From a virus: a DNA stretch of 64,000 nucleotides. Numbering within the stretch: the stretch's first letter is position 1; every line of letters begins with the position of its first letter. This document shows positions 6,216 to 13,556 of the stretch, in pieces. Below the pieces are notes generated by a model, which saw only the letters and a program-made list of their open reading frames with translations, was not told where the DNA came from and ran no database searches. The DNA is taken from positions 1-64,000 of IMG/VR virus record IMGVR_UViG_3300025151_000001; one strand, 5' to 3'. A program made the translations under genes and the position numbers.

Positions 6216-6225
6216 ACCATATGGT
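6216..6225 (+). repeat. Palindrome copy 12 (last, degenerate context)
   Basis: Exact ACCATATGGT with CAAAG upstream, but no CTTTG loop, no paired stem and no gene after it. It seems to mark the end of the array. A weaker TCATATGGTA follows at 6362. Confidence 0.6.
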
Positions 6226-7017
6226 TTGAAACACAGAGAAAGAATCAAAATGGCTTAATCCCTACCCTCTCCCTATTATTGAATAGGTAGAAATAATCAT
6301 CCCCTTGATTTCCACACCATTTGTTAGGGTGCTTTCAATTGGAGATATGAGTATGAGTATAATCATATGGTATATACTATAGTTAAGTAAATGATGTTTC
6401 TAATCGAGGGCGGGCCTTAGAATAATACAAACATCAAGAAACTGAGGGCTTGTGCAACAGAACCGAGAGAGTTCTATATTATTATATTTTTATCATTATT
6501 ATACTACTACTACTACTACTACTACACACAGAGAGGGAATCACACAGGGAGAGAGAGAAAGACCCCCCCTTAGAAAATTAGAAAAATAGAATCGAAGTTT
6601 TTCTCAAAGGTCTGAAGGGTTTGTGCTGCACAGACCCTCAGAATCTCGATTCAGGCCCCCTTAGAATTTTCTTAGAAGGTTCGGGTGGGAAAAGAGTGCA
6701 TTTTTCAAAAGTTGATTTTCGAGCATTGTTAATGATTGTTTTAAATTTGATTATCTTAGAAAGCAATATAAGAGATTCCCTCCTCAATCCTAAAGTTTCT
6801 TTGCTCTTATGTAACACTTCTAACTAGGTTCTATTGTTAAGTGTGCCCTTCTCAGGGCATTAGACTCACCTTGGTTATTAGAATCTTTAGAAAGATTAGA
6901 AACTTCTGATGTGAACATTCAGAGCGAATCACCTTCATATAGGGTAAAGCCGTCCACGAATTGTCCAAAGCGACCCACCGAAATATGAGGAAGCGGAGGA
7001 CAGGATTAGTGAACAAA
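6226..7017. other. AT-rich low-complexity non-coding region
   Basis: About 790 bases without a credible gene. It contains a (TAC)8 tract (6502-6525), ACAC/GAGA tracts and many TTAGAA repeats between about 6415 and 6900. Two related stretches, CTGAGGGCTTGTGC near 6440 and CTGAAGGGTTTGTGC near 6611, also occur. The open frame 6621-6827 looks like chance. This could be a replication origin or a recombination-prone junction; neither is shown. Confidence 0.5.
6502..6525 (+). repeat. (TAC)8 microsatellite
   Basis: Eight exact TAC units, flanked by ATT-rich DNA on the left and ACACAGAGAG on the right. Confidence 0.9.
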
Positions 7018-7509
7018 ATGGATGATATGACTTGGCAAAGCCTAGTAATTGAAGTAAATGAATACCTTGCAGCCGATGACCAACTTGATGCTTCCCTGCG
7101 TCAAGTTGTGGAATTGAACCTGCAAGTAGGAACGAACAACCCAACAGAGCGAGATGCTGCGACAAATGCGTTAAAGGCGCTTTTGAAGGGCCGTGACGGA
7201 ACTCCTTTCCGCCGTGGTCAAAAGTCGTCTGTTCCCGCTGCGGTTCGTGTTGCGATTGACCGTATTGCCGGTGTTGTGGAAGAAGGCGCTTTGGCGTATT
7301 ACAACCACGATGCGGTAATTGCTGCGGTTTCCTTCCAACACGCTCGCTCTGGCGGCGGACTCTATGAGTCTGGTGAGGATTACGCTGTTGCTCAGGCAAA
7401 GCGCGTTAAAACTGCTCTTGGTAAGAAATACAAGGAAGGCGCTTGGGATGGTTCCCTCGAAAGCCTCCTTTCTGCCGAGGACGTTGCCGATTCCGGCGAC
7501 ATGGAGTGA
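7018..7509 (+). CDS. Cassette family A protein, copy 3
   Basis: This 163-residue protein is placed at the ATG at 7018 (MDDMTWQSLVIEV). In-frame ATG and GTG codons exist upstream at about 6985 and 7009, and the best GGAGG is near the latter. Compared with copies 1 and 2 it keeps the FRRGQ..SVP segment, the DRIAGVVEE helix and the SGGGLYESGEDYAVAQAK motif, but has lost AIRAIAKML. The DNA is richer in G+C than the surrounding DNA. It lies outside the palindrome array, after the low-complexity region. Unknown function. Confidence 0.7.
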   Translation: MDDMTWQSLVIEVNEYLAADDQLDASLRQVVELNLQVGTNNPTERDAATNALKALLKGRDGTPFRRGQKSSVPAAVRVAIDRIAGVVEEGALAYYNHDAVIAAVSFQHARSGGGLYESGEDYAVAQAKRVKTALGKKYKEGAWDGSLESLLSAEDVADSGDME

Positions 7510-7523
7510 ATCCTTCGGGATTC
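7508..7523 (+). terminator. Hairpin with TTCG loop
   Basis: GAATCC-TTCG-GGATTC overlaps the stop codon region of the family A gene, similar to the hairpin at 1320. Confidence 0.5.
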
Positions 7524-7558
7524 CTCTGGTTTAGAGTAATCTAGACAACCCGGTTTGG

Positions 7559-7586
7559 GGGAGGGGAGTTTTAACGCTCCCTTCCC
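7559..7586 (+). terminator. 10-bp hairpin terminator
   Basis: GGGAGGGGAG pairs with CTCCCTTCCC (one wobble) around TTTTAACG. T-rich DNA follows at 7598-7611. Confidence 0.55.
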
Positions 7587-7722
7587 TCATTCCACCCTTT
7601 TAGCCCCTTTTTAGATGTGCGGAGCCGAGACGCGGGGCTTCATATACCCCCTCGACCGCCTGCTACTGTGTTTCGGGATATCCGGCACGATGACCCTTTG
7701 ATGTTCAATCATCAAACAATAA

Positions 7723-7804
7723 GCGGGAGTAGCCGAGTGGTCAAAGGCGTGAGGTTTAAGCCCTTATCTCAATGAGTTCGCAGGTTCAAATCCTGCCTCC
7801 CGCA
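7723..7804 (+). tRNA. tRNA-Leu (anticodon UAA)
   Basis: The 7-bp acceptor stem GCGGGAG/CTCCCGC, the D arm, the anticodon loop TTTAAGC with TAA, a class II long variable arm and the T arm GCAGG-TTCAAAT-CCTGC are all visible. Discriminator base is A; CCA is not encoded. It reads UUA codons. Confidence 0.95.
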
Positions 7805-7816
7805 TTCTCTTTACAT

Positions 7817-7889
7817 GGGGAAGGTCGAGTCAGGGGCCTATTTAGACAAAAACTAAGAACGCGCATCTCTTAGTTTGACTCCCTTCCCC
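7817..7889 (+). other. Large structured hairpin after tRNA-Leu
   Basis: GGGGAAGG-(TC)-GAGTCA pairs with TGACTC-CTTCCCC, enclosing a second stem AACTAAGA/TCTTAGTT. CCTTTT follows. It may terminate the tRNA transcript or be a small structured RNA. Confidence 0.5.
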
Positions 7890-8017
7890 TCCTTTTCACA
7901 ACGCGGTTTTATCAAGTAATAAAGTGCAAACCTACCTCCTATGATAATGGGGTTCTGTCTGTTCCTCTAGGGCTTTTCCGCGACCTTTTCTCCTTATTTT
8001 AAGGGGAGGTAATTAAA

Positions 8018-8377
8018 ATGGAAAACAATGATTATATGACTAATGGTGGACCTCATGAACTTCATGAGTATTCATCGGCAGTAACTGAAAAGATTGAACA
8101 ACTTGGAACAGATGGACTAACAGCATTGGAGTTTGTTTGTCTTAAGAAGTCACCACATTTTAGAGTTGATGGATATCCTTACGATGAAATTATCGTAACG
8201 GATTGTTCTCGTCTTGTTGGTGGCGAAGTTGGCGAATCTGCTGACTTTGAATACTTTCAAATTTCTCTTTCTTTTTATGAAAATGACGATGAGTCATACG
8301 CTCTCTATGATATTAAGAGAGAGAAGGTGTATGATTGCTATTATAATTTCCCTAACTATCTTTTGGGGGAGGAATGA
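8018..8377 (+). CDS. Hypothetical acidic protein
   Basis: A 119-residue acidic protein behind a strong AAGGGGAGGTAATTAAA site; first gene of the long plus-strand run. It is mixed alpha/beta, aromatic near the C-terminus (YDCYYNFPNYLLGEE). No domain recognised. Its end carries GGGGGAGG, which serves the next gene. Confidence 0.7.
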   Translation: MENNDYMTNGGPHELHEYSSAVTEKIEQLGTDGLTALEFVCLKKSPHFRVDGYPYDEIIVTDCSRLVGGEVGESADFEYFQISLSFYENDDESYALYDIKREKVYDCYYNFPNYLLGEE

Positions 8378-8379
8378 AA

Positions 8380-8754
8380 ATGGTATTGGGCATGGAATAT
8401 TTGGAACACCTTGAGAATTGCCGATTGATTGCAAGCCGTATTGTGGCTGACATTAAACTTTATCCTAACAGTAAGGTTAGGGATATCGTTAATGCCTATT
8501 GGGAACAACTTCCCCGTTTGAAGGCTAATCAGACAACATACGTTCTTGAACTTTTCAAGAAATCGGACATGGATTCTTTGGCTACCTTTTACGCTGAAGT
8601 TGCAATTCGAGATTGTATCGTTAATGCTAACGAGCGTAACTACTTTAACCCAAGCGAAGAAGTCGCTTTTCAGCGCAAGCATGAGATTAAGCAATTTGCA
8701 CTCATGTTGAAAGATTCTGCAGATTTTTATAAGCAGATGGAGGAATTGGAATGA
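8380..8754 (+). CDS. Hypothetical helical protein
   Basis: This 124-residue protein is placed at the ATG at 8380, seven bases after GGAGG; the ATG at 8374 is too close. It is mostly helical with no motif I know. Its stop overlaps the helicase start as ATGA, so the two are translationally coupled and may act together. Confidence 0.7.
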   Translation: MVLGMEYLEHLENCRLIASRIVADIKLYPNSKVRDIVNAYWEQLPRLKANQTTYVLELFKKSDMDSLATFYAEVAIRDCIVNANERNYFNPSEEVAFQRKHEIKQFALMLKDSADFYKQMEELE

Positions 8755-10181
8755 GCAATTGGACAGAACAACAGAACGAAATTTTTGAAGAAATTGTGAA
8801 CGGTGAAGACGATGTTTTCGTTTATGCCGGTGCAGGAACCGGAAAGACGACGACAATTGTTGAAGCGTCACATCGTGCAAATGCACGCCGTATGTGCTTT
8901 CTTGCATTTAACAAGAGTATTGCAACTGAACTTGGAGAACGCCTCCCTGATGATGTAACGGCAAAGACGTTTCATGCATTGGGTTTTGCGGCTTTCCGTT
9001 CTAATGGTGTGCGAACCAAGGTCAACACCAAGAAGACTTGGGATATTATCTCCGAAGTTCTCGGTAAGGATTACATCGCGGCTCCTCTTGTGAAGTTGGT
9101 TTCGCTTGTTAAGGGTTCTATGATTGACCCAAAGGATGTTCGTGCTATTCGCGCTTTGATTGATTCTTATGATATCAACTTTGCAGAAGGTGAAGAAGCA
9201 GATGGAATTAAGGCTATTCCTGCGATTCTAACTATCGCTCGAAACCAAGCCTACCACATTGACTTTGATGATATGATTTGGATTCCTCTTGTTGAGAATT
9301 ACAATTTCCCTCGCTTTGATATGCTTTTTGTTGATGAAGCGCAGGACTTTAATGAAATGCAACGTTCTCTCATCAAGGAATGTGTCGCTGAGAATGGCCG
9401 TGTGGTCGTTGTGGGCGACCCTAATCAAGCCATTTACGGATTCCGTGGTGCTGATTCAAACTCGATGGACATTTTCAAGTCAGACCTTGAAGCCCGTGGC
9501 CGAGAAATCAAGCAATTTCCTTTGTCGGTTTCGTGGCGATGCCCACATACGGTCATTAAGGAAGCAAACAGATATGTCAAAGACATTACTTGTCCCGATT
9601 CTGCTGATGATGGTTCAGTTAAGGTCAATGCTCCGTTCAATCCTGTTCGTGGTGATATCGTCCTTTGCCGATATAACGCACCTTTGGTGAACGCATTTTA
9701 CACGATGATTCTTGAAGGCAAGTCTTGCTACATTCTTGGTCGTGATATGACGAAGGGATTGATTAACCACGTCAAGAAAATCACCAAGAATGAAAAGATG
9801 ACTACGGTTGAATTTACGAGGATGCTTGATGAAAACACCGCTATGATGCTGAAGAGATTCCGTGATGCAGGTAAGGAAACTCAGGCAAATAACCTTGAAG
9901 ATAAGGCCGAATGCATCCGTATCTTTGCTTCTCGCGTTGAAACGGTCGGAGCAATTATTGCTGAAATCAAGCGCGTGTTTGACGGCAAGGATTACGGCGA
10001 CGTGATGCTTTCCACCGTCCATAAGGCAAAGGGTCTTGAAGCGGATAACGTCTATATTCTCGCCACAGATAGGATGCCTCATCCCCGTGGCGGCTCAGAA
10101 GAGAACAATATCTGCTATGTTGCGATTACTCGCGCAAAGAAGAACCTTTACTACTGTGGTCCTCAACCGGGGATTAACTGA
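8751..10181 (+). CDS. UvrD/Rep-like superfamily 1 DNA helicase
   Basis: A 476-residue ATP-driven DNA helicase with all SF1A signatures in order: GAGTGKTTT (Walker A, residues 27-35), the VDEAQDFNE DEAQ box, GDPNQAIYGFRGA (motif III), SWRCP (motif IV), STVHKAKGLE (motif V) and YVAITRAKKNLYY (motif VI). It is shorter than cellular UvrD (about 700 residues), so the accessory 1B/2B domains are reduced, as in many phage helicases. It likely helps replication or recombination. The tRNA-Lys gene starts 15 bases after its stop. Confidence 0.92.
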   Translation: MSNWTEQQNEIFEEIVNGEDDVFVYAGAGTGKTTTIVEASHRANARRMCFLAFNKSIATELGERLPDDVTAKTFHALGFAAFRSNGVRTKVNTKKTWDIISEVLGKDYIAAPLVKLVSLVKGSMIDPKDVRAIRALIDSYDINFAEGEEADGIKAIPAILTIARNQAYHIDFDDMIWIPLVENYNFPRFDMLFVDEAQDFNEMQRSLIKECVAENGRVVVVGDPNQAIYGFRGADSNSMDIFKSDLEARGREIKQFPLSVSWRCPHTVIKEANRYVKDITCPDSADDGSVKVNAPFNPVRGDIVLCRYNAPLVNAFYTMILEGKSCYILGRDMTKGLINHVKKITKNEKMTTVEFTRMLDENTAMMLKRFRDAGKETQANNLEDKAECIRIFASRVETVGAIIAEIKRVFDGKDYGDVMLSTVHKAKGLEADNVYILATDRMPHPRGGSEENNICYVAITRAKKNLYYCGPQPGIN

Positions 10182-10195
10182 AGTAAAACCAAAAT

Positions 10196-10273
10196 GGGCC
10201 GTTAGCCAAGTCAGGTAAGGCGTCGGGCTTTTAACCCGAAGATTCGTGGGTTCGAACCCCACACGGCTCGCCA
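10196..10273 (+). tRNA. tRNA-Lys (anticodon UUU)
   Basis: The acceptor stem GGGCCGT/ACGGCTC (one G-T), anticodon stem TCGGG/CCCGA with loop CTTTTAA, and T arm GTGGG-TTCGAAC-CCCAC are clear. A G discriminator and an encoded CCA end it, unlike the other two tRNAs here. Confidence 0.95.
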
Positions 10274-10322
10274 TTCATTTCCTGAGTATGAATTTAAACT
10301 GCTCAACTTTTGAGGAATTAAA

Positions 10323-10769
10323 ATGGAAAAATATAAGATTATGTATGGAGAAAGAGAATCTCATGTGAAGAGTTATCGTGTTATTTTGCACGGACCCTTT
10401 GACCATGATTTGGGTGAAATTGAAGTTCGAGGACACTTCACAAATGGTGATGTATTTACTTTGAGGCGTTCCGCTTACGATTATAGTATCATAATTGAAT
10501 CGATTAACTATACTCCTGAATTGTTTATGCTCGAAGAACCCTCAGAATGGGATGAAAAGGCTGACAGTCAAACAAGATATGTTGAAAATGATACTGTGAT
10601 TTATACGGAAGACTATAGCCACATGGAAGAATGGATGATTATTGACTTCCTCGAAACTGCATATCATCGCCACTATGAGCAAGAATATACTTTGTTTGAT
10701 GTGGTTTGTGACGAATTTCAAATTAATGATGAAAAGGTCGAAGGACCATTTGGGAGGAATAAAGAATGA
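10323..10769 (+). CDS. Hypothetical acidic protein
   Basis: A 148-residue acidic protein with a beta-rich N-terminal half and a helical C-terminal half, starting after TGAGGAATTAAA. Its end holds GGGAGGAAT, the site for the next gene, which overlaps by ATGA. No domain recognised. Confidence 0.7.
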   Translation: MEKYKIMYGERESHVKSYRVILHGPFDHDLGEIEVRGHFTNGDVFTLRRSAYDYSIIIESINYTPELFMLEEPSEWDEKADSQTRYVENDTVIYTEDYSHMEEWMIIDFLETAYHRHYEQEYTLFDVVCDEFQINDEKVEGPFGRNKE

Positions 10770-10903
10770 CTTGTATTATTGAAGACCAATGTGAAATCAG
10801 AACTCTTATTAAGCCAATGCGTGTCGTGGATGCTGCGGGAAGACTTATTGAAACCCGCTACGTCCATGAAAAGCGTTGTCGAAATTGCTACAGGTTGGTG
10901 TAA
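10766..10903 (+). CDS. 45-residue CxxC microprotein
   Basis: The frame from the ATG overlapping the previous stop reads MTCIIEDQCEIRTL and ends CRNCYRLV. Cysteines at 3, 9, 38 and 41 could bind one zinc. Its end (TTGGTG) gives the ribosome site of the MazG-like gene. Unknown function. Confidence 0.65.
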   Translation: MTCIIEDQCEIRTLIKPMRVVDAAGRLIETRYVHEKRCRNCYRLV

Positions 10904-10905
10904 AA

Positions 10906-11241
10906 ATGACAGAAAAACTATTTGAAGAACAATGGCACAGAATCGCAAAGAAGGTTTGGATGAATGCAGTAAAGCATGGTTTCTGGGATGATGCCCGGAA
11001 CGATGGTGAATCTATTGCACTTGTTCATTCAGAACTATCTGAAGCATTAGAAGCCATGAGGCAGGGTAATCCTTCCTCGGATAAGATTATCGAGTTTTCA
11101 GCGGTTGAAGAAGAACTCGCTGATGCAGTAATTCGCATTATGGATTATGCGATGGGTAAAGACTTGGATGTTGCGGGTGCAATTATCGCCAAGTTAGAGT
11201 ATAACAAGTCCCGTGAGTTTATGCACGGGAAAGCGTTTTAG
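10906..11241 (+). CDS. MazG-like nucleotide pyrophosphohydrolase
   Basis: A 111-residue all-helical protein from the ATG at 10906. It has the MazG/dUTPase-type metal motif: ExxE in HSELSEALEAM (E43, E46) and ExxD in EEELADAVIRIMD (E70, D73). The family hydrolyses (d)NTPs to NMPs and pyrophosphate. In viruses it can clean the nucleotide pool or lower alarmone levels. Substrate cannot be told from sequence. It ends in TAG. Confidence 0.75.
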   Translation: MTEKLFEEQWHRIAKKVWMNAVKHGFWDDARNDGESIALVHSELSEALEAMRQGNPSSDKIIEFSAVEEELADAVIRIMDYAMGKDLDVAGAIIAKLEYNKSREFMHGKAF

Positions 11242-11455
11242 TTCTGAGAGTTGTCTTGGCTCTCTTAACGCGGTGGTTTGAACGGTAAAAACTGTAACGG
11301 TTTCGGTAAAAAATGCTCGTTTTGCTACATTAAAACAGTTTTCCACCAACAGGGTTTGCAAAAGTAAAAAGGCTAAATTCTATGTTGGAACTCTTCAGGT
11401 TCTTGCAGCGTGGTGTTTTCCCCGCGTGGCCTTCCCTACCTTTTAGGTGATAATC
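11242..11455 (+). promoter_or_regulatory. Gap with hairpin inside the early gene run
   Basis: A 214-base gap with a GAGAG/CTCTC hairpin (11246-11264) right after the MazG-like stop, then AT-rich DNA with repeated CGGTAAAAA. It may hold a terminator and a new promoter; I cannot place either firmly. Confidence 0.3.
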
Positions 11456-11533
11456 ATGGTATGGTTAAAACTATTTACATTCTTATTCTTTGTGGGCCTC
11501 ATCGCCCATTTACTTTCTAGGTGGGAACTATGA
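11456..11533 (+). CDS. 25-residue single-span membrane peptide
   Basis: ATG after AGGTGATAATC starts MVWLKLFTFLFFVGLIAHLL plus SRWEL: one hydrophobic span and a short polar tail. Its stop overlaps the next start (CTATGA). The good ribosome site supports translation. Function unknown; one of four very small membrane proteins in this run. Confidence 0.6.
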   Translation: MVWLKLFTFLFFVGLIAHLLSRWEL

Positions 11534-11793
11534 AATTAATTGATGCTTTTAGAAATGCTTTTTCAATGAAGCCAGACGATATTAAGAGGCGTAAGCCTTG
11601 CTTGAAATGCGGACTAAAATCTGCATATTCAGCAGAAGTAACTTTTACTCGCCACGGGTTTGATATTCCTGAGGTGACAATTAGATATGAATTATGCAGA
11701 GGTTGTTTCAATGAAGCGAATGAAAGATATAATCCCAATTACTCAGCATCACTATTGGAAGCCGAAATATTTGAATCGGTTGGTGACTGTTGA
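11530..11793 (+). CDS. Small two-CxxC zinc protein
   Basis: An 87-residue protein with CLKCG near residue 24 and CRGCF near 58, typical of a single zinc ribbon. The start overlaps the membrane peptide's stop. Ends SVGDC. A GGTTGGTGA inside its 3' end serves the next gene. No family assigned. Confidence 0.65.
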   Translation: MKLIDAFRNAFSMKPDDIKRRKPCLKCGLKSAYSAEVTFTRHGFDIPEVTIRYELCRGCFNEANERYNPNYSASLLEAEIFESVGDC

Positions 11794-11794
11794 A

Positions 11795-11884
11795 ATGCGC
11801 CGTCGAGAACGGTATAAAGAATTGAGGAGTCTGGGTTACTCCTTTAACAAAGCCCACCAAATCTCAAGGAGAGGAATTAAATGA
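11795..11884 (+). CDS. 29-residue basic peptide
   Basis: MRRRERYKELRSLGYSF followed by NKAHQISRRGIK, starting after GGTTGGTGACTGTTGAA. The region ELRSLGYSFNKAHQISRR resembles a short helix-turn-helix and would suit nucleic acid binding. Stop overlaps the next ATG. Small size keeps this tentative. Confidence 0.5.
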   Translation: MRRRERYKELRSLGYSFNKAHQISRRGIK

Positions 11885-12072
11885 TGACGAAAAAGAATTT
11901 TGAAACGTTTGCAAAGGAATTTGCATATGCACACCGAGAACAAATTGGCGGTAGCCTTTCAGTTCAAGAAGAAATTATGCTTGAAGCCTTTATGTGCGCT
12001 TGCAAGAAAATTAATCCTAAGTTCGATGAAGAAGTTTGGATGAATTACTTTTGGAACGAGGTGTTTCCATGA
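11881..12072 (+). CDS. Family B small phage protein, copy 3
   Basis: A 63-residue protein with MTKKNFETFAKEF at the start and ACKKINPKFDEEVW near the end, matching the cassette-array copies at 4934 and 5474. Strong AGGAGAGGAATTAA site. Its presence in the early run shows the family is not limited to the array. Confidence 0.65.
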   Translation: MMTKKNFETFAKEFAYAHREQIGGSLSVQEEIMLEAFMCACKKINPKFDEEVWMNYFWNEVFP

Positions 12073-12728
12073 ATATTTTTGCTCTTAGCACAGACCCTAT
12101 CAATGCTGCACAACAGATGTTGGATAAGCATATTGTGAAGATGCCCACGGAAACGTGTCAAATGCTTCACACCAATGTTCTTTACAAGCATTTTGTTCAT
12201 GAACATGGTAAAGAACCTAAACTTGCAGAATTGAAGGATTTTCATGCACGAACCGGCTCGTATTTGATGAAGCCTGCCATGCTCAACCACCCCTCAACCC
12301 AATGGGCGAGAGAATCTGAAGACAATTTCACATGGCTTTATCATCATGGACTCGCTCTTTGCAAGGAATACACGCTTCGTTATCAGAATCGTGTTCATCG
12401 AACAGAAAAGCGTATTCGTAATATTGAAGAATATGTGAAGGGCGACCTATCAAAAGCAAGTCCTGTTTGGATTGCTATGGACGACAAGTATCGTCTTGAT
12501 GGTGTGCAATATTTCAAAGATAATCCTAATGCAACAGATTGGGATTTTGTTATCGCATCCTATCGCCACTATTACCTTGAAGGTAAGTGGGAATTTGCAG
12601 CATGGAAGTCCATTCGTGGACGACCTTCATGGTGGCCTGAACACCATGCAATTATCAAATACAATGAAAGAACCGAAGTGTTCAATAAAAAATATGGGGC
12701 TAACTTCCCCCTCAAGGAGTTGAATTAA
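12069..12728 (+). CDS. Conserved phage protein, MNIF..DP..AAQ..DKHIVKM family
   Basis: A 219-residue protein from the ATG overlapping the previous stop. It has the pattern MNIFALSTDPINAAQQ, DKHIVKMPTETCQML, HPSTQWARES, W-L-x-x-H...EYTLRY. This pattern is widespread in tailed phages. I recall some relatives annotated as pyrimidine-dimer glycosylase-like, but I cannot confirm that here and the T4 endonuclease V active-site start is not evident. A role in DNA repair is a guess. Confidence 0.6.
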   Translation: MNIFALSTDPINAAQQMLDKHIVKMPTETCQMLHTNVLYKHFVHEHGKEPKLAELKDFHARTGSYLMKPAMLNHPSTQWARESEDNFTWLYHHGLALCKEYTLRYQNRVHRTEKRIRNIEEYVKGDLSKASPVWIAMDDKYRLDGVQYFKDNPNATDWDFVIASYRHYYLEGKWEFAAWKSIRGRPSWWPEHHAIIKYNERTEVFNKKYGANFPLKELN

Positions 12729-12729
12729 A

Positions 12730-13062
12730 ATGATGAAAACTTGTGAAAATGAATCATGCAAAAATGGTTATCTCTTGGTCCCTAATCATCAACACGATGT
12801 TATGGAACGTATTGAGTGTATGGACTGTTTGATTAATGAAAAATACCGCTATGACCTTGCTTCCAAGGTCCGTGAAACGCTCCGTGAAGGTTCACGGGAG
12901 CGACTTATAAGCATCGTTTCTGATGCCTTTTCTCAGGTTATCCACATGAATGTTGAGGCTTGTGCTGATGCTGAAGACCTCATTCATTCCAAGAGGACTG
13001 AAGACCTCATGGCTATGATTTCCGTCTATTTGAGTCGCCCTTATAGTAGGAGGGCGGCTTGA
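12730..13062 (+). CDS. Small zinc-binding protein, unknown
   Basis: A 110-residue protein with CENESC near the N-terminus and CMDC near residue 34, likely one zinc site, then a helical domain. Ribosome site AAGGAGTTGAATTAAA. It lies directly before tRNA-Arg. Confidence 0.65.
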   Translation: MMKTCENESCKNGYLLVPNHQHDVMERIECMDCLINEKYRYDLASKVRETLREGSRERLISIVSDAFSQVIHMNVEACADAEDLIHSKRTEDLMAMISVYLSRPYSRRAA

Positions 13063-13071
13063 AAACAACAT

Positions 13072-13143
13072 GGGTGCGTGGTGTAATGGATAGCATTTTG
13101 GCCTTCTAAGCCGAAGATGGGGGTTCGATTCCCTCCGCGCCTG
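13072..13143 (+). tRNA. tRNA-Arg (anticodon UCU)
   Basis: Acceptor GGGTGCG/CGCGCCT, D arm, anticodon stem TTGGC/GCCGA with loop CTTCTAA, and T arm GGGGG-TTCGATT-CCCTC. Discriminator G; CCA not fully encoded (GCCT). Reads AGA codons. Confidence 0.92.
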
Positions 13144-13165
13144 CCTTTTCTCAGGAGTAATTTAA

Positions 13166-13288
13166 ATGATAAAACTAACGTTTCAACTTATCGGGTGGTC
13201 TTTTGTGATTGCCTTTTTTGTGATTCTTATTCCTATTTTGTTTATACTAGATGACCATATGGGTTTTTCTGGTGAAGAAGAGTTTTGA
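13166..13288 (+). CDS. 40-residue single-span membrane peptide
   Basis: Starts after CAGGAGTAATTTAA. MIKLTFQLIGWSFVIAFF plus a further hydrophobic stretch to about residue 28 forms one span, then an acidic tail DDHMGFSGEEEF. Unknown function. Its DNA contains ACCATATGGG, a chance near-match to the array palindrome. Confidence 0.6.
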   Translation: MIKLTFQLIGWSFVIAFFVILIPILFILDDHMGFSGEEEF

Positions 13289-13300
13289 TTTGGTGATAAA

Positions 13301-13555
13301 ATGAATTTAATTAAAGATAAAGTAAAGCCTGTTGAATTTCGTAAGGTGATGGATGAGGAACTTCCTCCTATTATTATTACGATGAATGAAGATGATGAAC
13401 CAAAGATGGTATTAAATATGTATCATCGCATTTGGATTAGTCTTCACCGAAAGACTATTGCGGGAATCATCAATGTCTTCCCTGAGAAGATTGATGAGAT
13501 TCTTGATGATTTCCTCTCTGACCAACGAGCGAACGAAAAGATGGATTGGGATTGA
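13301..13555 (+). CDS. Hypothetical small protein
   Basis: An 84-residue acidic protein after TTGGTGATAAA. Beta-rich centre (PPIIITMNEDDEPKMV) and a helical end. No motif recognised. Confidence 0.65.
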   Translation: MNLIKDKVKPVEFRKVMDEELPPIIITMNEDDEPKMVLNMYHRIWISLHRKTIAGIINVFPEKIDEILDDFLSDQRANEKMDWD

Positions 13556-13556
13556 A

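Larger units (their letters stand above)
960..6225 (+). repeat. Cassette array punctuated by CCATATGGT palindromes
   Basis: Eleven exact ACCATATGGT copies plus one GCCATATGGT variant occur at 960, 1366, 2032, 2397, 2878, 3254, 3705, 4403, 4675, 5230, 5750 and 6216. Most have CAAAG upstream and CTTTG 4-8 bases downstream. In most copies the bases after the palindrome pair with a segment 15-25 bases further on, and the paired sequences differ from copy to copy, which looks like covariation. ACCC or ACCCC then follows, and usually the start of a small gene. Most cassettes end in a terminator-like hairpin, so each looks like its own transcription unit. Promoter/leader or recombination-site roles are both possible. 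Confidence 0.85.

Noticed and set aside
960-6225. CRISPR array
   Set aside because: Repeats are 10 bases, spacing is 270-700 bases and the spacers contain genes and terminators; no leader or cas operon is present. The Cas4-like nuclease at 37410 belongs to the replication block.
6621-6827. 68-codon open frame in the low-complexity region
   Set aside because: No ribosome site, repeat-derived composition and no protein-like pattern.
7620-7722. Second tRNA or small gene before tRNA-Leu
   Set aside because: A 28-codon frame and partial stems are visible, but no cloverleaf can be formed and no ribosome site is present.
12069-12728. Firm call of pyrimidine-dimer glycosylase
   Set aside because: Only a remembered annotation of relatives supports it; the T4 endonuclease V N-terminal pattern is not seen.
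13250-13262. Additional palindrome-like ACCATATGG
   Set aside because: Lies inside a membrane peptide gene without CTTTG, hairpin or terminator context. The CATATGGT near 43331 and CCATATGT near 53184 are likewise inside late genes.
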